Below, piece after piece: positions 11,255 through 23,019 of a DNA stretch of 64,000 nt. Made by a program: the position numbers and the translations under genes. Source of the stretch: Pisolithus tinctorius (lineage: Eukaryota > Basidiomycota > Agaricomycetes > Boletales > Pisolithaceae); contig JANFAH010000004.1 of assembly GCA_024663395.1 (NCBI GenBank), positions 310,001-374,000 on the forward strand, in the 5' to 3' direction. The notes under the pieces were generated by a model. That model did not search any database. It had not been told where the DNA came from and saw only the letters and a list, made by a program, of their open reading frames with translations. Each line of letters begins with the position of its first letter. The first letter of the stretch is position 1.

Positions 11255-11268
11255 TAAGAGGGGGATAC
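11255..11268 (+). promoter_or_regulatory. 3' polypurine tract of G
   Basis: TAAGAGGGGGATAC sits directly before the LTR start TGTCATATCC, the same arrangement as E at 58290-58303. It would prime plus-strand DNA synthesis. Confidence 0.6.
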
Positions 11269-12130
11269 TGTCATATCCATGACTCTCGGACTCAGACTCA
11301 GTCCAGTCCGGACCCCTAGCCCCTATCTCCGGTCAAGTCCGGTCCTGGTCCAGCCTAGACAACCCAATCCCAGCCCTAGATAACTCAACTCTGGCCTGCA
11401 TAACTCAAGTCCGGTGTTTTACCCCTATCTTCGGTCCATTTCGGCCTCCCAGCCTTGCACTGCTCCACCCTGGTCCTCCTAGGTCCATGTCCAGGTGACC
11501 TGGACATAACTCCGGTCTGTTTCCCTTTGTTTGTACTATATTTAGTCTAGCCCATTCATCTGACTTTTGCTTACTGTACAAATCCTGTGTCTGACCCCAG
11601 TATGCCAGTCACCCGGACTTTGGCTATTAGCCTCGGCACAGCCACTATGGCTATCCACTCTCTTGCTAATCTTCTTGCTAATAGCTTATTAACAAGTCCA
11701 GCTCTATGTTCGTTATCCTGGACCGGCCTCATGTATTTAACCCCTGTACATACTTCGTAGCACCCTCAGTCAGAATATCAACTAAGTATTACCCTCAACT
11801 CTGTACTACCCCTCGAGACTACTCTATAGCTAAGGCCAAGCCTTAAGCTATCCCCGACCCCTGTCCCAGACCTCTCCCCAGCTTGCATAAGGGTACAGCA
11901 CATAAGCTGAGACCAAGGGAGGTAGATCCAACCCCAGACCAGCTTTCCCTTGTGCGCACTCCAACACCGGTCGGTTTCCCACGCTACCGGTCTTATTCCC
12001 ACGCTCCCGGCCTTAAGTCCGGTCCTCCGGACTTAGCCCCTGACCTCTGGCCTTGACTCTGGTCCACTCAGACTTGGCCCCTGTCTCCCGGTCTTGAAGC
12101 CTGGTCACCCAAGGGTAAACCCATACTTCA
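11269..12130 (+). repeat. LTR of G (right end approximate)
   Basis: Begins TGTCATATCC after a polypurine tract. It contains a TATTTAA box at 11734-11740 and, about 30 nt on, CAGTCAGAATATCAAC, the start-site block shared with E, A and solo LTRs. The U5 motif GCATAAGGGTACAGC lies near 11885. The true right end is uncertain: the integrase fragment of D starts at about 12131 with no clear TG...CA end or target duplication. Confidence 0.5.
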
Positions 12131-13318
12131 CAGGTTCTCAAAAGAGGTGGTCTTTGCTCCTACCACCAAGAATGTGTCCTCGCTGCAGACCATGGAACTC
12201 TTCTGAGACCATGTGTGGACCCAGCATGGGTTGCCCTCCTCTGTCATTTCTGACTGTGGTCCCCAGTTTGCTAGTGCATTCACCACTGAACTCTGCAAAA
12301 TGCTTGGAGTCAAACCCAAGCTTTCCACCGCCTTCCACCCCCAGACAGATGGTCAGACAGAACATCTTAACCAGGATTTACAGCAGTGTCTCTGCCTCTT
12401 TGTCAACGACCGACAGGACTCTTGGCCTTCTTGGCTCAAGGTCGCCCAGTTCTCCTACAATAACAAGCGACAGGAGTCCACCGGCAAGAGTCCCTTCTCA
12501 GTCACTCATTCCTACACCCCCAGGATGGGCATGGACCCCTTCCTTTCCAAGGCAGAGGTGGCTACAGATCATGCCATTGACCTTGCTAAAGTTTTGGAAG
12601 ACACAAAGAGGGCCCTGAGTAAAGCTGCAGAACAAATGAAGGTGTCTGCAGATGCAACTCAGTCTGATGCCCCCTCCTACTCTGTCAGTGACATGGTCTG
12701 GCTGGAAATTTCCTGGATCTCTCTCTCTGGATGCCCTTCTAGAAAGCTCACTGAACGATGGATTGGCCCTTACAAGGTTATTTCACTCAAGCCCAATGGT
12801 CTGGCTGGAAACTTCCCGGATCTCTCTCTCTGGACACCCTTCTAGAAAGCTCACTGAACGATGGATTGGCCCTTACAAGGTTATTTCACTCAAGCCCAAT
12901 GCATTAGAGTTGAAACTCCCCAAAACTCTCAAAATCCATCCAGTTGTTAATGTCTCTCGGGTTAAATCCTACAAGGGACCGCTAGAAGGCCAAACCATCA
13001 CTCACCCCAGACCGGTGGTGGGACACGAAGGCAACAAAGAGTTTGAGGTGGACTATGTTGCTGATTCTCATCTAAAAAGGAACAGACTTGAGTACCTCGT
13101 TCATTGGAAGGGGTATCATGATGAGGACTGTACCTGGGAACCTGATTCCGCCCTGAAGTCTGCCCCTGGTGCTGTCAGGGACTTCCATTGTTGCCACCCT
13201 TCTGCCCCTCGTAAACTCCATGGCATGAACTCCTCCCTTTTCTCCTCTCTTTTCCAACCCCTGGAAAATTTTACCAACACTGTCCCTACCTTCAATTGCC
13301 TGGAAGTCAATTTCTAAG
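12131..13318 (+). pseudogene. 5'-truncated pol (integrase-chromodomain), element D
   Basis: Starts abruptly inside integrase, matching the B/C family from RFSKEVVFAPT onward. It keeps the second integrase Asp block (SDCGPQF in place of SDRGPQF), the GQTE block, the post-core region and a chromodomain (EYLVHWKGY...WEPDSALKS). A 103-bp tandem duplication around 12693-12898 shifts the frame. At the codon that is TGA in B and C, D retains CGA (VNDRQDSW), so it shows the ancestral state. It ends LEVNF followed by a polypurine tract and an LTR. Confidence 0.8.
12693..12898 (+). repeat. 103-bp tandem duplication in D pol
   Basis: The block beginning ATGGTCTGGCTGG at 12693 recurs at 12796 with few changes. 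103 is not a multiple of three, so the duplication breaks the reading frame. Confidence 0.85.
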
Positions 13319-13328
13319 GAGGGGATAG

Positions 13329-14568
13329 TGTTACAATATGTACTCTTTTCCTTTCTTTCTCTTTCCCTCTCATCTAATCTTTTGGTCTTATCTTATCACG
13401 AGGACCTGGCCCAAACTCCGGTCTAGACCTCACCTCACCTTTACCACATGCTCCCCTTCTGGGACATTCCACTCCACTATGATATCATCATGACATCACT
13501 ATGATGTCATGGACCTCATGTATGCCTCACTGTTACCTCGTGTACCTTAGTATAAGTACCCTTGCTCAATCACCCAACTAGCCCTAAGCTAGTTCATTTG
13601 GGTCTACGTGTCATGACCATGACACCAGCATAAGCCCCTAACACCTACTCCACCCTCCTCCAATGTGTTCCTGCACTTCTCCACCCTCTTTCGACATGTT
13701 CCTGTGCTTCTCCACCCTCCTCTGATGTGTTCCTGTGCTTCTCCGACCCTCCTGACACATCTCCACACCTCTCTGAGGTCCCCTGTCCATGTTCTGACCA
13801 ACTCTGCTCAGTTCCACCCTAAGGTTGGTCATGTGGGCTGTCAGACTTGCAGCCCTGCATTCTAGATAGGGTTCCGCCCTCATGTTGGTTTCCTCCATTC
13901 TTCTGCTCCTTCGGTATTTACCCTCTCTTCCTCATTGTAGTGGTTTCCTTGTCTCAGTTAAGGTCCCCATCACCCCTACCCTCTATCCCTTGTGTCGGAA
14001 GGACTCTAACCCACTATACACTTATTGGTTTACATTCCATACTACACCACCCTTGACCTACATCATATATAAGGCCACGTAGTACTCCGATGTAATCAGT
14101 ACAAATATTGAATAAAGTCCCCACCTTCGACTCCCTCTCAGTCCCCTCTGGAGTTTCATCTCCACTTCCTCTGAGTCCACTCCACCTCTGAAATACGAGG
14201 GCTGAGCTCGCACAAGGGGGCAGCGCACTAGCTGAACCCAATGCCCTCTCATCTGACCTCTGACCCCTGACCTCTGGCTCCAACTCCGACCTCAGCCTCT
14301 GAAACTTTCCTTCATACCCCTCCACTCACTGTTCAACAAATATCTCACCACCCAGTGGTTGGATTTGCTTCGGACTTTGACCGCTGTACTCCGCAGCCCA
14401 ACCCGCTCCAACTCCGCCCTAAGAAGGAGCCAGGGGTGTTGTCCAACTTTGACACTACGAGTCCTAAAGCCACCTGCTTCCAAGTTGTCTCCTCTCTTTC
14501 TCTTCCTTCTTCTTCTTTTGGTTCTTGGTGCAAACCTACAACAAACCCTGTTGTTAGGTCTTGTCACA
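13329..14568 (+). repeat. 3' LTR of D, split by a solo LTR
   Basis: Starts TGTTACAATA after a polypurine tract and ends TTGTCACA. Removing the insert at 13609-14454 and one CTACG leaves a sequence matching the 393-bp LTRs of C, including the hairpin-like AACTAGC...GCTAGTT and the 3' block ACAACAAACCCTGTTG. Confidence 0.8.
13609..14454 (+). mobile_element. Solo LTR (A-like family) with TSD CTACG
   Basis: An 846-bp TG...CA sequence with no coding part, flanked by CTACG at 13604-13608 and 14455-14459. It has a TATATAAGG box near 14067, the start block CAGTACAAATATTG and a U5 motif CACAAGGGGGCAGCGCAC. It is related to the inverted solo LTR at 38478-39292. The duplication shows a real integration followed by LTR-LTR recombination. 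Confidence 0.85.
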
Positions 14569-14669
14569 TTGACTCCCTTCCATTGTCGAACAGTTCCAAT
14601 CCTTCTCTGCTCGATGTTGCTCTCACACTGAAGGCGAAAGCGCTTCACAAGCTGGTCGCTCTGACCTCC
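14569..14669. other. Junction between D LTR and element A
   Basis: About 100 bp with no feature I can assign. The A element's 5' LTR and primer site should lie here or further left but are not recognisable. Either A is truncated or D inserted into it. Confidence 0.3.
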
Positions 14670-15784
14670 ACCCGACAACCTTCCACACTCTGTCTCCTTG
14701 TAATTGAGGTGATGGACCCGACCCTGACCCTGATTATCCTGATGGTGATCCAAATGGCAGGGGCAGTGGTGACAGGGATGTCCCTGAAGACCTGGCTGAG
14801 CTGCCAGATGATCCCCTTGTAGCTCTTGCTAGAGCTGTCCATGCACTTGTGCAGTCTAGTTTGTGCACTGGGGACTCTGCTCCAAAAACCAAAGTCCACA
14901 AGCCTGACACCTTCAACAGCTCCAACCCTAAGAAACTCCACGAGTTCCTCATACAATGCAAGCTGAACTTCCAAGACTGCCCTCATGCATTCTGCTCCAA
15001 CAGAGCAAAGGTTACCTTTGCTCAGTCTTATCTTAAGGGAATGGCTCTGGCTTGGTTTGAGCCAGACCTGCTAAATCCTGACAACTATGACTGCCTGCTC
15101 TGGATGGACGACTATCATGAGTTCCTACAAGAGCTCACAACTAATTTTGGTCTGCATGATGCCATAGTGGATGCCATCCAACAATTTGAGAACCTCACCA
15201 TGAAAGATGGTTCTTGAATTACCAAATACATCATGGAGTTCAATCACTGGGCTTTGCAAGTCAAGGACTACGGTGTTGGTGCACTCTGCCACCACTTCTA
15301 TAGTGGACTTCCAGACCACATCAAAGACGAGATCGCTTGAGTCGGAAAGCCTTCTACCCTCGCACAACTCTGCGAACTCGCTCAAACCATCAATGTGTGT
15401 TACTGGGAGTGCAAAGCAGAGATCTCACGCACCACCAAGTCCACCTCTGACAAGTTGCAGTCTTCCAACTCTGACAATAAACCTAAATCATCATCCTCCC
15501 CCTCCACTCCAAAGTCCAGTGTCAAGGGCAAGGGCAAACAGAAAGATCCACCCAAGTCCGATGTGCCCAAGTCCAATATTGCCCATCTTCTGGGCAAGGA
15601 TGGCAAACTCACCTCTGCTGAATGCCAGTGCAGGATGAAGAACAACCTCTGCTTCTTCTGTGGCAAGGCTGGCCACTCTGCCAAGGACTGTCCCAAGTCC
15701 ACCTCCTGCACAGCCAAAGCCCGTGCAGCTACAGCTGGAACTCTGCCTACTCTGCCCGCAGAGAAGGCAGAGTCAAAAAATTAG
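14670..15784 (+). pseudogene. Decayed gag of element A
   Basis: Reads in one frame (acidic PDPDYPDGDP stretch, then a Gag core NPKKLHEFLIQCKLNF, then FFCGKAGHSAKDC, a CX2CX4HX4C knuckle). It aligns by eye with E gag. In-frame TGA codons at 15215-15217 and 15338-15340 stand where E has Arg; a further TGA lies just upstream near 14711. The true start cannot be placed. The frame ends at TAG 15782-15784 directly after a slippery heptamer. Confidence 0.75.
15775..15781 (+). promoter_or_regulatory. -1 frameshift heptamer AAAAAAT (A)
   Basis: Gag codons read TCA AAA AAT TAG, so A AAA AAT is a canonical heptamer immediately before the gag stop. A -1 slip gives TTA GTC TGC and continues into the protease-RT frame. 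Confidence 0.65.
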
Positions 15785-18700
15785 TCTGCTCCTCCAGGGA
15801 GCTTGCACAGCCTGGAGGAAGCATTGATCCCAACTGTGCACAACCAGACATCCGACTCAACACATCTGCTCTTTCTAGTCCCAATTCTTTACTTCCGTCT
15901 GTAACTCTTCTGGATTATTCTGTTGATACTGTTTCTGCGTTGATCGATTCCAGCTCTTCTCATTGTTTTGTAGACCTGTCTATAGTCAAAAAATATGCCA
16001 TTCCTGTTTCCTCTGTTTCTCTGCCAATTCCACTCCACTTGTTCGATGGTAGTACAAATGCTGTCATTTCCCAAGAGGTAGATCTTTCCCTCTGCTTCCC
16101 TTCCAGTGATGTCAATTCCATTTCATTTTATGTTACTCCATTGGACTCTTCGTGTTCACTGGTATTAGGACACAACTGGCTCACCCACTTCAATCTGTTG
16201 ATTGACTGGGTACTGGGCAGTATATCATTCAAACCATCACTACAGGGAATGCTGACACCCCAGGCACCTTCATCATCTTCCGCTGCAACCTCCACTCCAG
16301 ATCTGACACCCTCTGCTCTGTTTGCAGTTCTGACTGCACCTCCAACAGACTCGCCATGCTCTGCTCTGCTTGTCTCACTCATCAATGCTGCTGCATATGT
16401 CAGAGCCTGTGCTCTCCCTGGCTCTAGACAGTTCTGCTTACAACTCTCCACTGATGATGTGAAGCTTCATGCATCCTCTGCTTCTTCTCTGCCTCCTGAC
16501 CTCTCTTCAGTCCCTCCTGAGTATCACGAGTTTGCTGACGTCTTTAGTAAAGACAAGGCTATGGAACTTCCACCACACCAATCATTCGATCTCAAGATCG
16601 ATCTCAAGGAAGGAGCTTCTCCACCCATTGGTACAATCTACTCTCTTTCTCCACCAGAGCTTGAGGCTCTCTGCACCTTCATTGACGAGCATCTTGGCTA
16701 TGGTTTCATCAAACAATCCACCTCCACTCACAGTGCCCCTGTCCTCTTTGTAAAAAAGAAGGACAGTTCACTCCGCCTCTGTGTAGACTATCAAGGACTC
16801 AACAAAATCACGAAAAAAGATCACTATCCACTGCTGCTCATCTCCAACCTACTCGACTCTCCAAGCCGCGCTAAAGTCTACACCAAGATCAGCCTCCACC
16901 ATGCCTATCATCTAGTCTGCATCACAGATGGAGATGAATGGAAAATGGCATTCTGCACTTGTTATGGTTCTTATGAGTGGCAGGTAATGCCATTCAGTCT
17001 GACTAATGTGCCTGCAGCCTTCCAGCGATTTGTTAATAGCATCTTTGCAGACATGCTCGATGTCCGCATCGTGGTATACCTCAATGACATCTTAATTTAC
17101 TCGCAGAACATGGAGTCACACTGCGAACATGTAAAAGAGGTACTCTGCCACCTTCAAAAGCATGGTCTTTATGCCAAGCCAGAGAAGTGCAAGTTTCACT
17201 CCAACTCTGTTGAGTACCTCAGTTATGTTCTTTCTCCCTCCAGTCTCACCATGTCTGCTGAGAAGGTTCAGGCAGTCCACAACTGGCCTGAACTGCAGAA
17301 GGTGCAAGACATCCAGTCTTTCCTTGGTTTTGCAAACTTCTACAGATGATTCATTAATAACTACTCTGACATTGTTGTTCCACTCACTTGCCTCACACGA
17401 AAGGGTGCTCCTTGGAACTTTTCCAAGGAGTGCCACTCCGCTTTCCTCCACCTGAAGGATGCCTTCAGCTCCACTCCTGTTCTCACTCACTGGGTTCCTG
17501 ATGCTCCACTTACAGTTGAAACCGACACCTCCAACTATGCCATTGCTGGCATTTTGTCAATCACCTGCTCCAATGGTGAACTCTGCCCAGTCGCTTTCTA
17601 CTCTTGCACCATGACCACACCAGAACTCAACTATGATACCCATGACAAGGAGCTGTTGGCTATCTTCAAGGCCTTCTGCCATTGGCAGCATTACCTAGAA
17701 GGTTCCACCTTACCTGTTGATGTGGTGACAGACCACAAAAACCTTGAGTATTTTTCCACCTCTAAGGTTCTCACTCATCGACAGGCCTGCTGGTTGGAGT
17801 ACCTTTCACAGTTTAATCTTTCCATCTGCTTCTGACCTGGCTGCTTAGGAACCAAACCCGACACACTTACACAATGTTGGGACATCTATCCAAAAGGGGG
17901 GGATAGGGACTACATGCAGGTAAATCCTCACAATCTCCACCCTATGTTTACACAGGAGCAACTCACATCGTCCCTCTGTACCACCACCCTCATGGCACCT
18001 GTACTCTGCACCACCATGGTCTTCAATGTTGAGTGCTTGCACTCTGACATCATCTCCACCCTACCATCCGACCCTGTCTCCGCCAGCCATCTTCCAACTC
18101 TGACTAAGCCTCAGTGGTCCCTGGACTCTGACAGTCTACTCCACCTTGATGGTCGTATCTTTGTCCCTGACTTTGATGACCTCCGCCTTTGAGTGCCTCG
18201 ATTCAAGCATGATCATCCTCTAGCAGGCTATTTTGGGCAAAACCACACCCTAGAACTTGTCCACAGGGACTATGTGTGGCCTAACCTCTGCTCCGATGTG
18301 AAAGAATATGTCAGGTCTTGCACTGCCTGTGGATGGAGCAAAACTCCATGCCACTGCCCTTATGGTCTACTGAAGCAGCTCCCTGTCCCAGAGAGACCTT
18401 GGAACTCCATCTCCATGGACTTCATTGAACACCTCCCAAACTCCGATGGCTACTCTGCCATACTTGTGGTAGTGGACTGCCTCTCAAAACAAGTGGTGTT
18501 CATCCCCACCCACGACTCCATCACCTCTGCCAAACTTGCTAAACTCTTCCTAACCCATGTCTTCTCCAAGCATGGAGTGCCAGCTAATGTCACCTCTGAC
18601 AGAGGTCCTGAGTTCATCTCACACTTCTTCTGCTCTCTAGGAAAAGCCCTTGATATGTGTCTTCACTTCACTTTGGGCTACCACCTGGAAGGTGATGGCC

Positions 18701-18910
18701 AGACTGAGCGAACAAACCAGACCCTCAAGCAGTACCTTCATGTCTACTGTAACTACCAACAAGACAATTGGGCTGAGCTGTTACCTCTAGTGGAGTTCAC
18801 TTTCAACAATGCACCAAGTGCAACTACTGGAGTCTCTCCCTTCTTCACTAACAAGGGATACCATCCAAACCTGTCTGTGGTCCCTGACCAAGACTTCACT
18901 TCTCCAAGGG
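15782..18910 (+). pseudogene. Pol of element A, 5' part
   Basis: Protease (ALIDSSSSHCFVD), RT with a mutated active site YLNDILIYS (normally YLDD), RNase H (VETDTSNYAIAG) and integrase up to FTSPRV, where element B is inserted. In-frame TGA codons at 17347-17349, 17833-17835 and 18190-18192 each replace an Arg codon seen in E. The frame otherwise stays open, so decay is mostly by point mutation. The integrase core still shows SMDFIEHL, TSDRGPEF and DGQTERT. The 3' part resumes at 24770. Confidence 0.85.
17892..17904 (+). promoter_or_regulatory. Internal (central) polypurine tract in A pol
   Basis: AAAAGGGGGGGAT between RNase H and integrase, at the same place in pol as the tract in E. It is similar to the 3' polypurine tract of the same element (26944-26958). 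Confidence 0.55.
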
Positions 18911-19304
18911 TGTGACGAGACCTAAACAACAGGGTTTGTTGTAGGCTCACACCAAGAACCAACAAAGAAGAATGAGGAGAAAGAAAGGGAGACGACTTAG
19001 AAGCAGGCAGATTTAGGACTCGAAGACCCAAATGAACTAGCTTAGAGCTAGTTGGGTGATTGGGCAGTGATACTTATACTATAGTACATGAGGTAATGGT
19101 GAGGCATACATGAGGTCCATGACATCATAGTGATGTCATAACGATATCATAGTGGAGCAGAACATACCAGAAGGGAAAGGCACGGTGAAGGTGAGGTGAC
19201 GTCTAGGCCGGGGGCCGGACCGAGACCAAGAGATGAGATAAGATGAAAAGATTACATAAGATAAAAAGAAAAGAGAAGAAAGGAAAAGAGTATGTATCAT
19301 AACA
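18911..19304 (-). repeat. 3' LTR of B
   Basis: 394 bp, TGTTATGATA...CGTCACA when read on the minus strand. The differences from the 5' LTR that I read are mostly C/T or G/A at CpG positions. Confidence 0.9.
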
Positions 19305-22300
19305 CTATCCCCTCCTTGGAAATCAACTTCCAGACAATTAAAGGCAGGGACAGTGTCAGTGAAGTTTTCCAGGGGTTTGAAGAGGGAGGAGAAGAGGGAA
19401 GAGTCCATGCCATGGAGCTTTCGAGGAGCAGAAGGATTACGATGATGGAAGTCCCTGACAGCACCAGGGGTGGACTTTAAGGCAGACTCAGGCTCCCAGG
19501 TGTGGTCCTCGTCATGATACCCTTTCCAATGGACCAGGTACTCAAGTCTGTTCCTCTTGAGGCGAGAGTCAGCGACATAGTCTACCTCAAACTCCTCATC
19601 GCCCTCGTGTCCCACCACCAGTCCTGGGCAAGTGACGGTCTGCCCCTCTAAAGGTCCCTTGTACAGTTTGACCCGAGAAACGTTAACGACCAGATGGATT
19701 TTGAGCGTTTTGGGAAGTTTCAACTCGACTGTGTTGGGTTTGAGTGAAACAACCTTGTAGGGGCCAATCCACTGTTCGGTGAGTTTCTGGGAGGGGCGAC
19801 CTGAGAGGGAAATTCGAGAGGTTTCTAACCAGACCATGTCACCAATGGAGTAGGAGGGGGCGTCGGAGTGAGATGCATCTGCAGACACCTTCATTCGTTC
19901 TGCAGCCTTGTCCAAAGCCTTCCTTGTGTCCTCCAAAACCTTAGCAAGGTCGACAGCATGACCTGTGGCTGCCTCTGCCTTGGAAAGAAAGGGTTCGACG
20001 CCCATCCTGGGGGTGTAGGAATGAGTGACTGAGAAGGGACTCCTGCCAGTAGACTCCTGTCGCTTGTTATTGTAGGAGAACTGGGCGACCTTAAGCCACG
20101 AAGGCCAAGAGTCCTGTCAATCATTGACAAAGAGGCAGAGGTACTGCTGCAGATCTTGGTTGAGATGTTCCATCTGTCCATCAGTCTGGGGGTGGAAAGC
20201 AGTGGAAAGTTTGGGCCTGACCCCAAGCATTTTGCAGAGGTCGGCAGTGAAGGTGCTGGTGAACTGGGGACCATGATCAGAGATGACGGAGGACGGTAAC
20301 CCATGCTGAGTCCAGACATGGTCATGGAAGAGTTCCGCTGTCTGTAGCGAGGACACCTCCTTGACAGTAGGGGCAAAGACCACCTCCTTTGAGAACCTGT
20401 CGACCACCACCATAACGTTGTTGAAGCCCTGTGCCTCTGGCAGTTCCATAAAGTCAACTGAAATATCAGTCCAAGGATGCTCTGGGATGGGGTTTGGAAG
20501 GAGTTTCCCTGCTGGAGGAGACCTAGAGCTTTTAGCCATTTGGCAATGATGGCAGGAGGAGACATATTCTCTAACAGAGCTGGTCATTCCAGGCCAGACG
20601 TAACTTCGGGAGACAAGTTCCAATGTTTTCTTCCAGCCCAGATGTCCTGCAAGCGGAGTGTCATGGTGTTTTTCGAGGCAATGGATCCTGATGGCAGGTG
20701 GGACATAAACCTTCCCCTGACAGACGTACAGTCCTTCCTTAAGGACATAACCCTCCGGCTGTGGTGTTACCAAGGAGGCGGACTTCAGAGTGAGGACAAG
20801 GTCAACATCCTCTCCTACCATCAAGGTAGCTCCCACCCTAGAGGGATCGAGCAATGTGACTCCCTGGTTATTCGTCCCCTTCTCAGGTTTGTGATCCTCC
20901 CTTTGTGAAAGGGCATCTGCCTTAGCCATTGAGGAGCCAGGTTTGTACACCAACCTATAGTTGAACCTGGAAAGGTACTGGGCCCATCGTGCCTGGCGAC
21001 GATCCAGATTCTGTGCTTTCATGAAGTACTGGAGATTTGAGTGGTCTGTCCAGACTTCAAACTGATAAGGGGTGGCTTCAAGGTAGTGCTGCCACGTCTC
21101 TAGGGCACGAATTATGGCCAGCATCTCTTTATCAAAGACCTGGTAGTTTTGTTCAGGAGGGGACATGGAATGGGAGTAAAAGGTGACAGGTCGCCAGAGA
21201 TTGTCATCGCACTTTATGGAGAGTACGGCTCCAGTGGCAAAGTCTGAGGCATCTGTCTCTAGGCGGAATTCTCTATCCTGATCTGGGAAAGCGAGGATGG
21301 GAGCAGTGGTGAAGGCGACTTTCAAAGCATCGAAGGCCTGTTGTTCACGGGGACCCCAAGTCCAGAGTTGATCTTTTCTTGTGAGGTCATTGAGTGGACA
21401 AGTGATCTGTGCGAAGTCCTTGATGAAATGCTGGTAAAAGTTTGCCAACCCCAAGAAGGCTCACACCGAGCGAACCTTTGTAGGAACTAGCCACTCGGTT
21501 ATGGCCTTTACCTTGCTTTCATCCATGCTGACCCCCTCAGTTCCAACCACCATGCCCAGGAACTCCACCTGCTTTTGCTTGAAGAAGCACTTCTCTGGTT
21601 TGATGAAGAGATCATTTTCTTCTAACCTTCTCAACACCTCCAGGACGATCCTGTCATGCTCCTTTTCATCATCCGTCTTTGTGAAGATCATCAGGTTGTC
21701 GATATAGACCACGAGGACATCCTCCATGTCACCAAAGATGTTGTTCATCATGTTCTGGAAGGTAGATGGCGAGTTGCAGAGGCCGAAGTACATGACCAGC
21801 GGTTCATATGCCCCCTTATGGGTGACGAAGGCAGCCTTCCACTTGTCTCCTTCCTTGATGCGAACATTGTTGTAACCCCATTGGAGATCCATCTTGGTGA
21901 AGAGCTTACAGCCCTTGAGCTTATCGACGAGCTGAGAAATGAGGGGAAGAGGATATGCGTTCTTAACGGTGTGTTCGTTAAGATACCAGTAATCCTGGAC
22001 CATGCGCTTCTTCCCATCCTTCTTTGGAACGAAGAAAACAGGGGAGGTCTGGGGTGACTTCGAGGGGCAGATGTATCCTTTACATAGCTGGTCCTCAAGG
22101 AAGTCCGATACCTCTTTCTGTTCCTCCACAGAGAGCGGGATGAGATGACCATGCTTGGGGGTGAAAGTCTCTTTGAGGTTGATGGTGTGATCCCACAGCT
22201 TGCGGAGCAGCATTCTCTCCAACTCTTCCTTGGAAAAGACCTTGAGGTACTGATGATACTCTTTTGGGACAAGCTCCTTGGTCATTCCGGTTTGAACCCT

Positions 22301-23019
22301 GGTGGAGCAGAGTTTTGGATAGAGGTACTTTATGTCCTGTGCCTCCTGCTCCTCTGCTATCCTTTCTGCCCTTGTCCTCGGAGCGAGATCATGACACTCA
22401 CGGGGGCAGCGGGACAACTTCACCTGTTTGATTTCCCAACACACCTCTGGATTATGTTTTCGCAGCCAAGTATAGCCAAGTATGAGGGGGTGGGTGCCGA
22501 GCATGGTGACCTGGGCCCAGACAGACTCTCGATGTCCCTGGTAATTCATGACAAGGGAGGCGACGTGTGTGATATTTCCAGCCACGTTAGGAGTTCCATC
22601 GACGTTGAGGACAGCAACAGGTCGTCCAAGCTTGATCAGGGGAATGTCATTCTTGTCAGCCCACTCCTTATCCAAGAAGGTGTTGTTAGCTCCTGAGTCC
22701 ACCAGTGCCTTTACATCCCATTTCTTTTCTCATCCTTCCAACACCACTTCCAACTCTAATTTGGCCTTCGGGTCTGCTGTTCTTATCTTCGGGGTTTCTC
22801 TTGTTTTCTGGATAGGTGTATTTTTATTTTTGTCGCAAGAGGAATTAAGCACCGATAGTTTTACATCTGCGGCCGCACCCACTGGGGTCGCCTCTTCAGA
22901 TGGTACAGTAGTCTCTGAGTTAAATATATCCTGCTCAGTAGAGAGATTGTCAATGCCTAAGACAGAAAACTTATTATAAATGTAGCCAGTGGAGACCTGA
23001 TCCTCTACTGGCCAAACTC
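19136..23019 (-). pseudogene. Pol of element B (protease-RT-RNase H-IN-chromo)
   Basis: One continuous frame broken by TGA at 22730-22732, 21461-21463 and 20117-20119; in C the first two are CGA, and the third is TGA in C too. Domains are protease (DSGANNTFLDKEW), RT (YIDNLMIF, where C has YIDDLMIF), RNase H (LETDASDFATGA), integrase (SVDFMEL, SDHGPQF, GQMEHLN) and chromodomain (YLVHWKGYHDED). The normal TAA stop after LEVDF has become CAA, so the frame runs through the polypurine tract and into the LTR to 19136. In-frame translation upstream requires a -1 slip at 23020-23026. Confidence 0.88.

Larger units (their letters stand above)
8011..11268 (+). mobile_element. Pyrimidine-rich retroelement remnant G
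   Basis: About 3.2 kb rich in C and T with endlessly varied CCGGTCT / CTCCGGACT motifs and no open frame resembling a retroviral domain. Two tracts tie it to the A/E group: a purine tract at 9203-9213, flanked as in the pol of E (GTCTACC before, GATA after), and a 3' polypurine tract at 11255-11268 abutting an LTR. A T-rich stretch at 10380-10445 resembles the one following E pol. I read it as a heavily decayed or non-autonomous relative of E. It could also be unrelated low-complexity DNA captured between retroelement ends. Confidence 0.4.
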
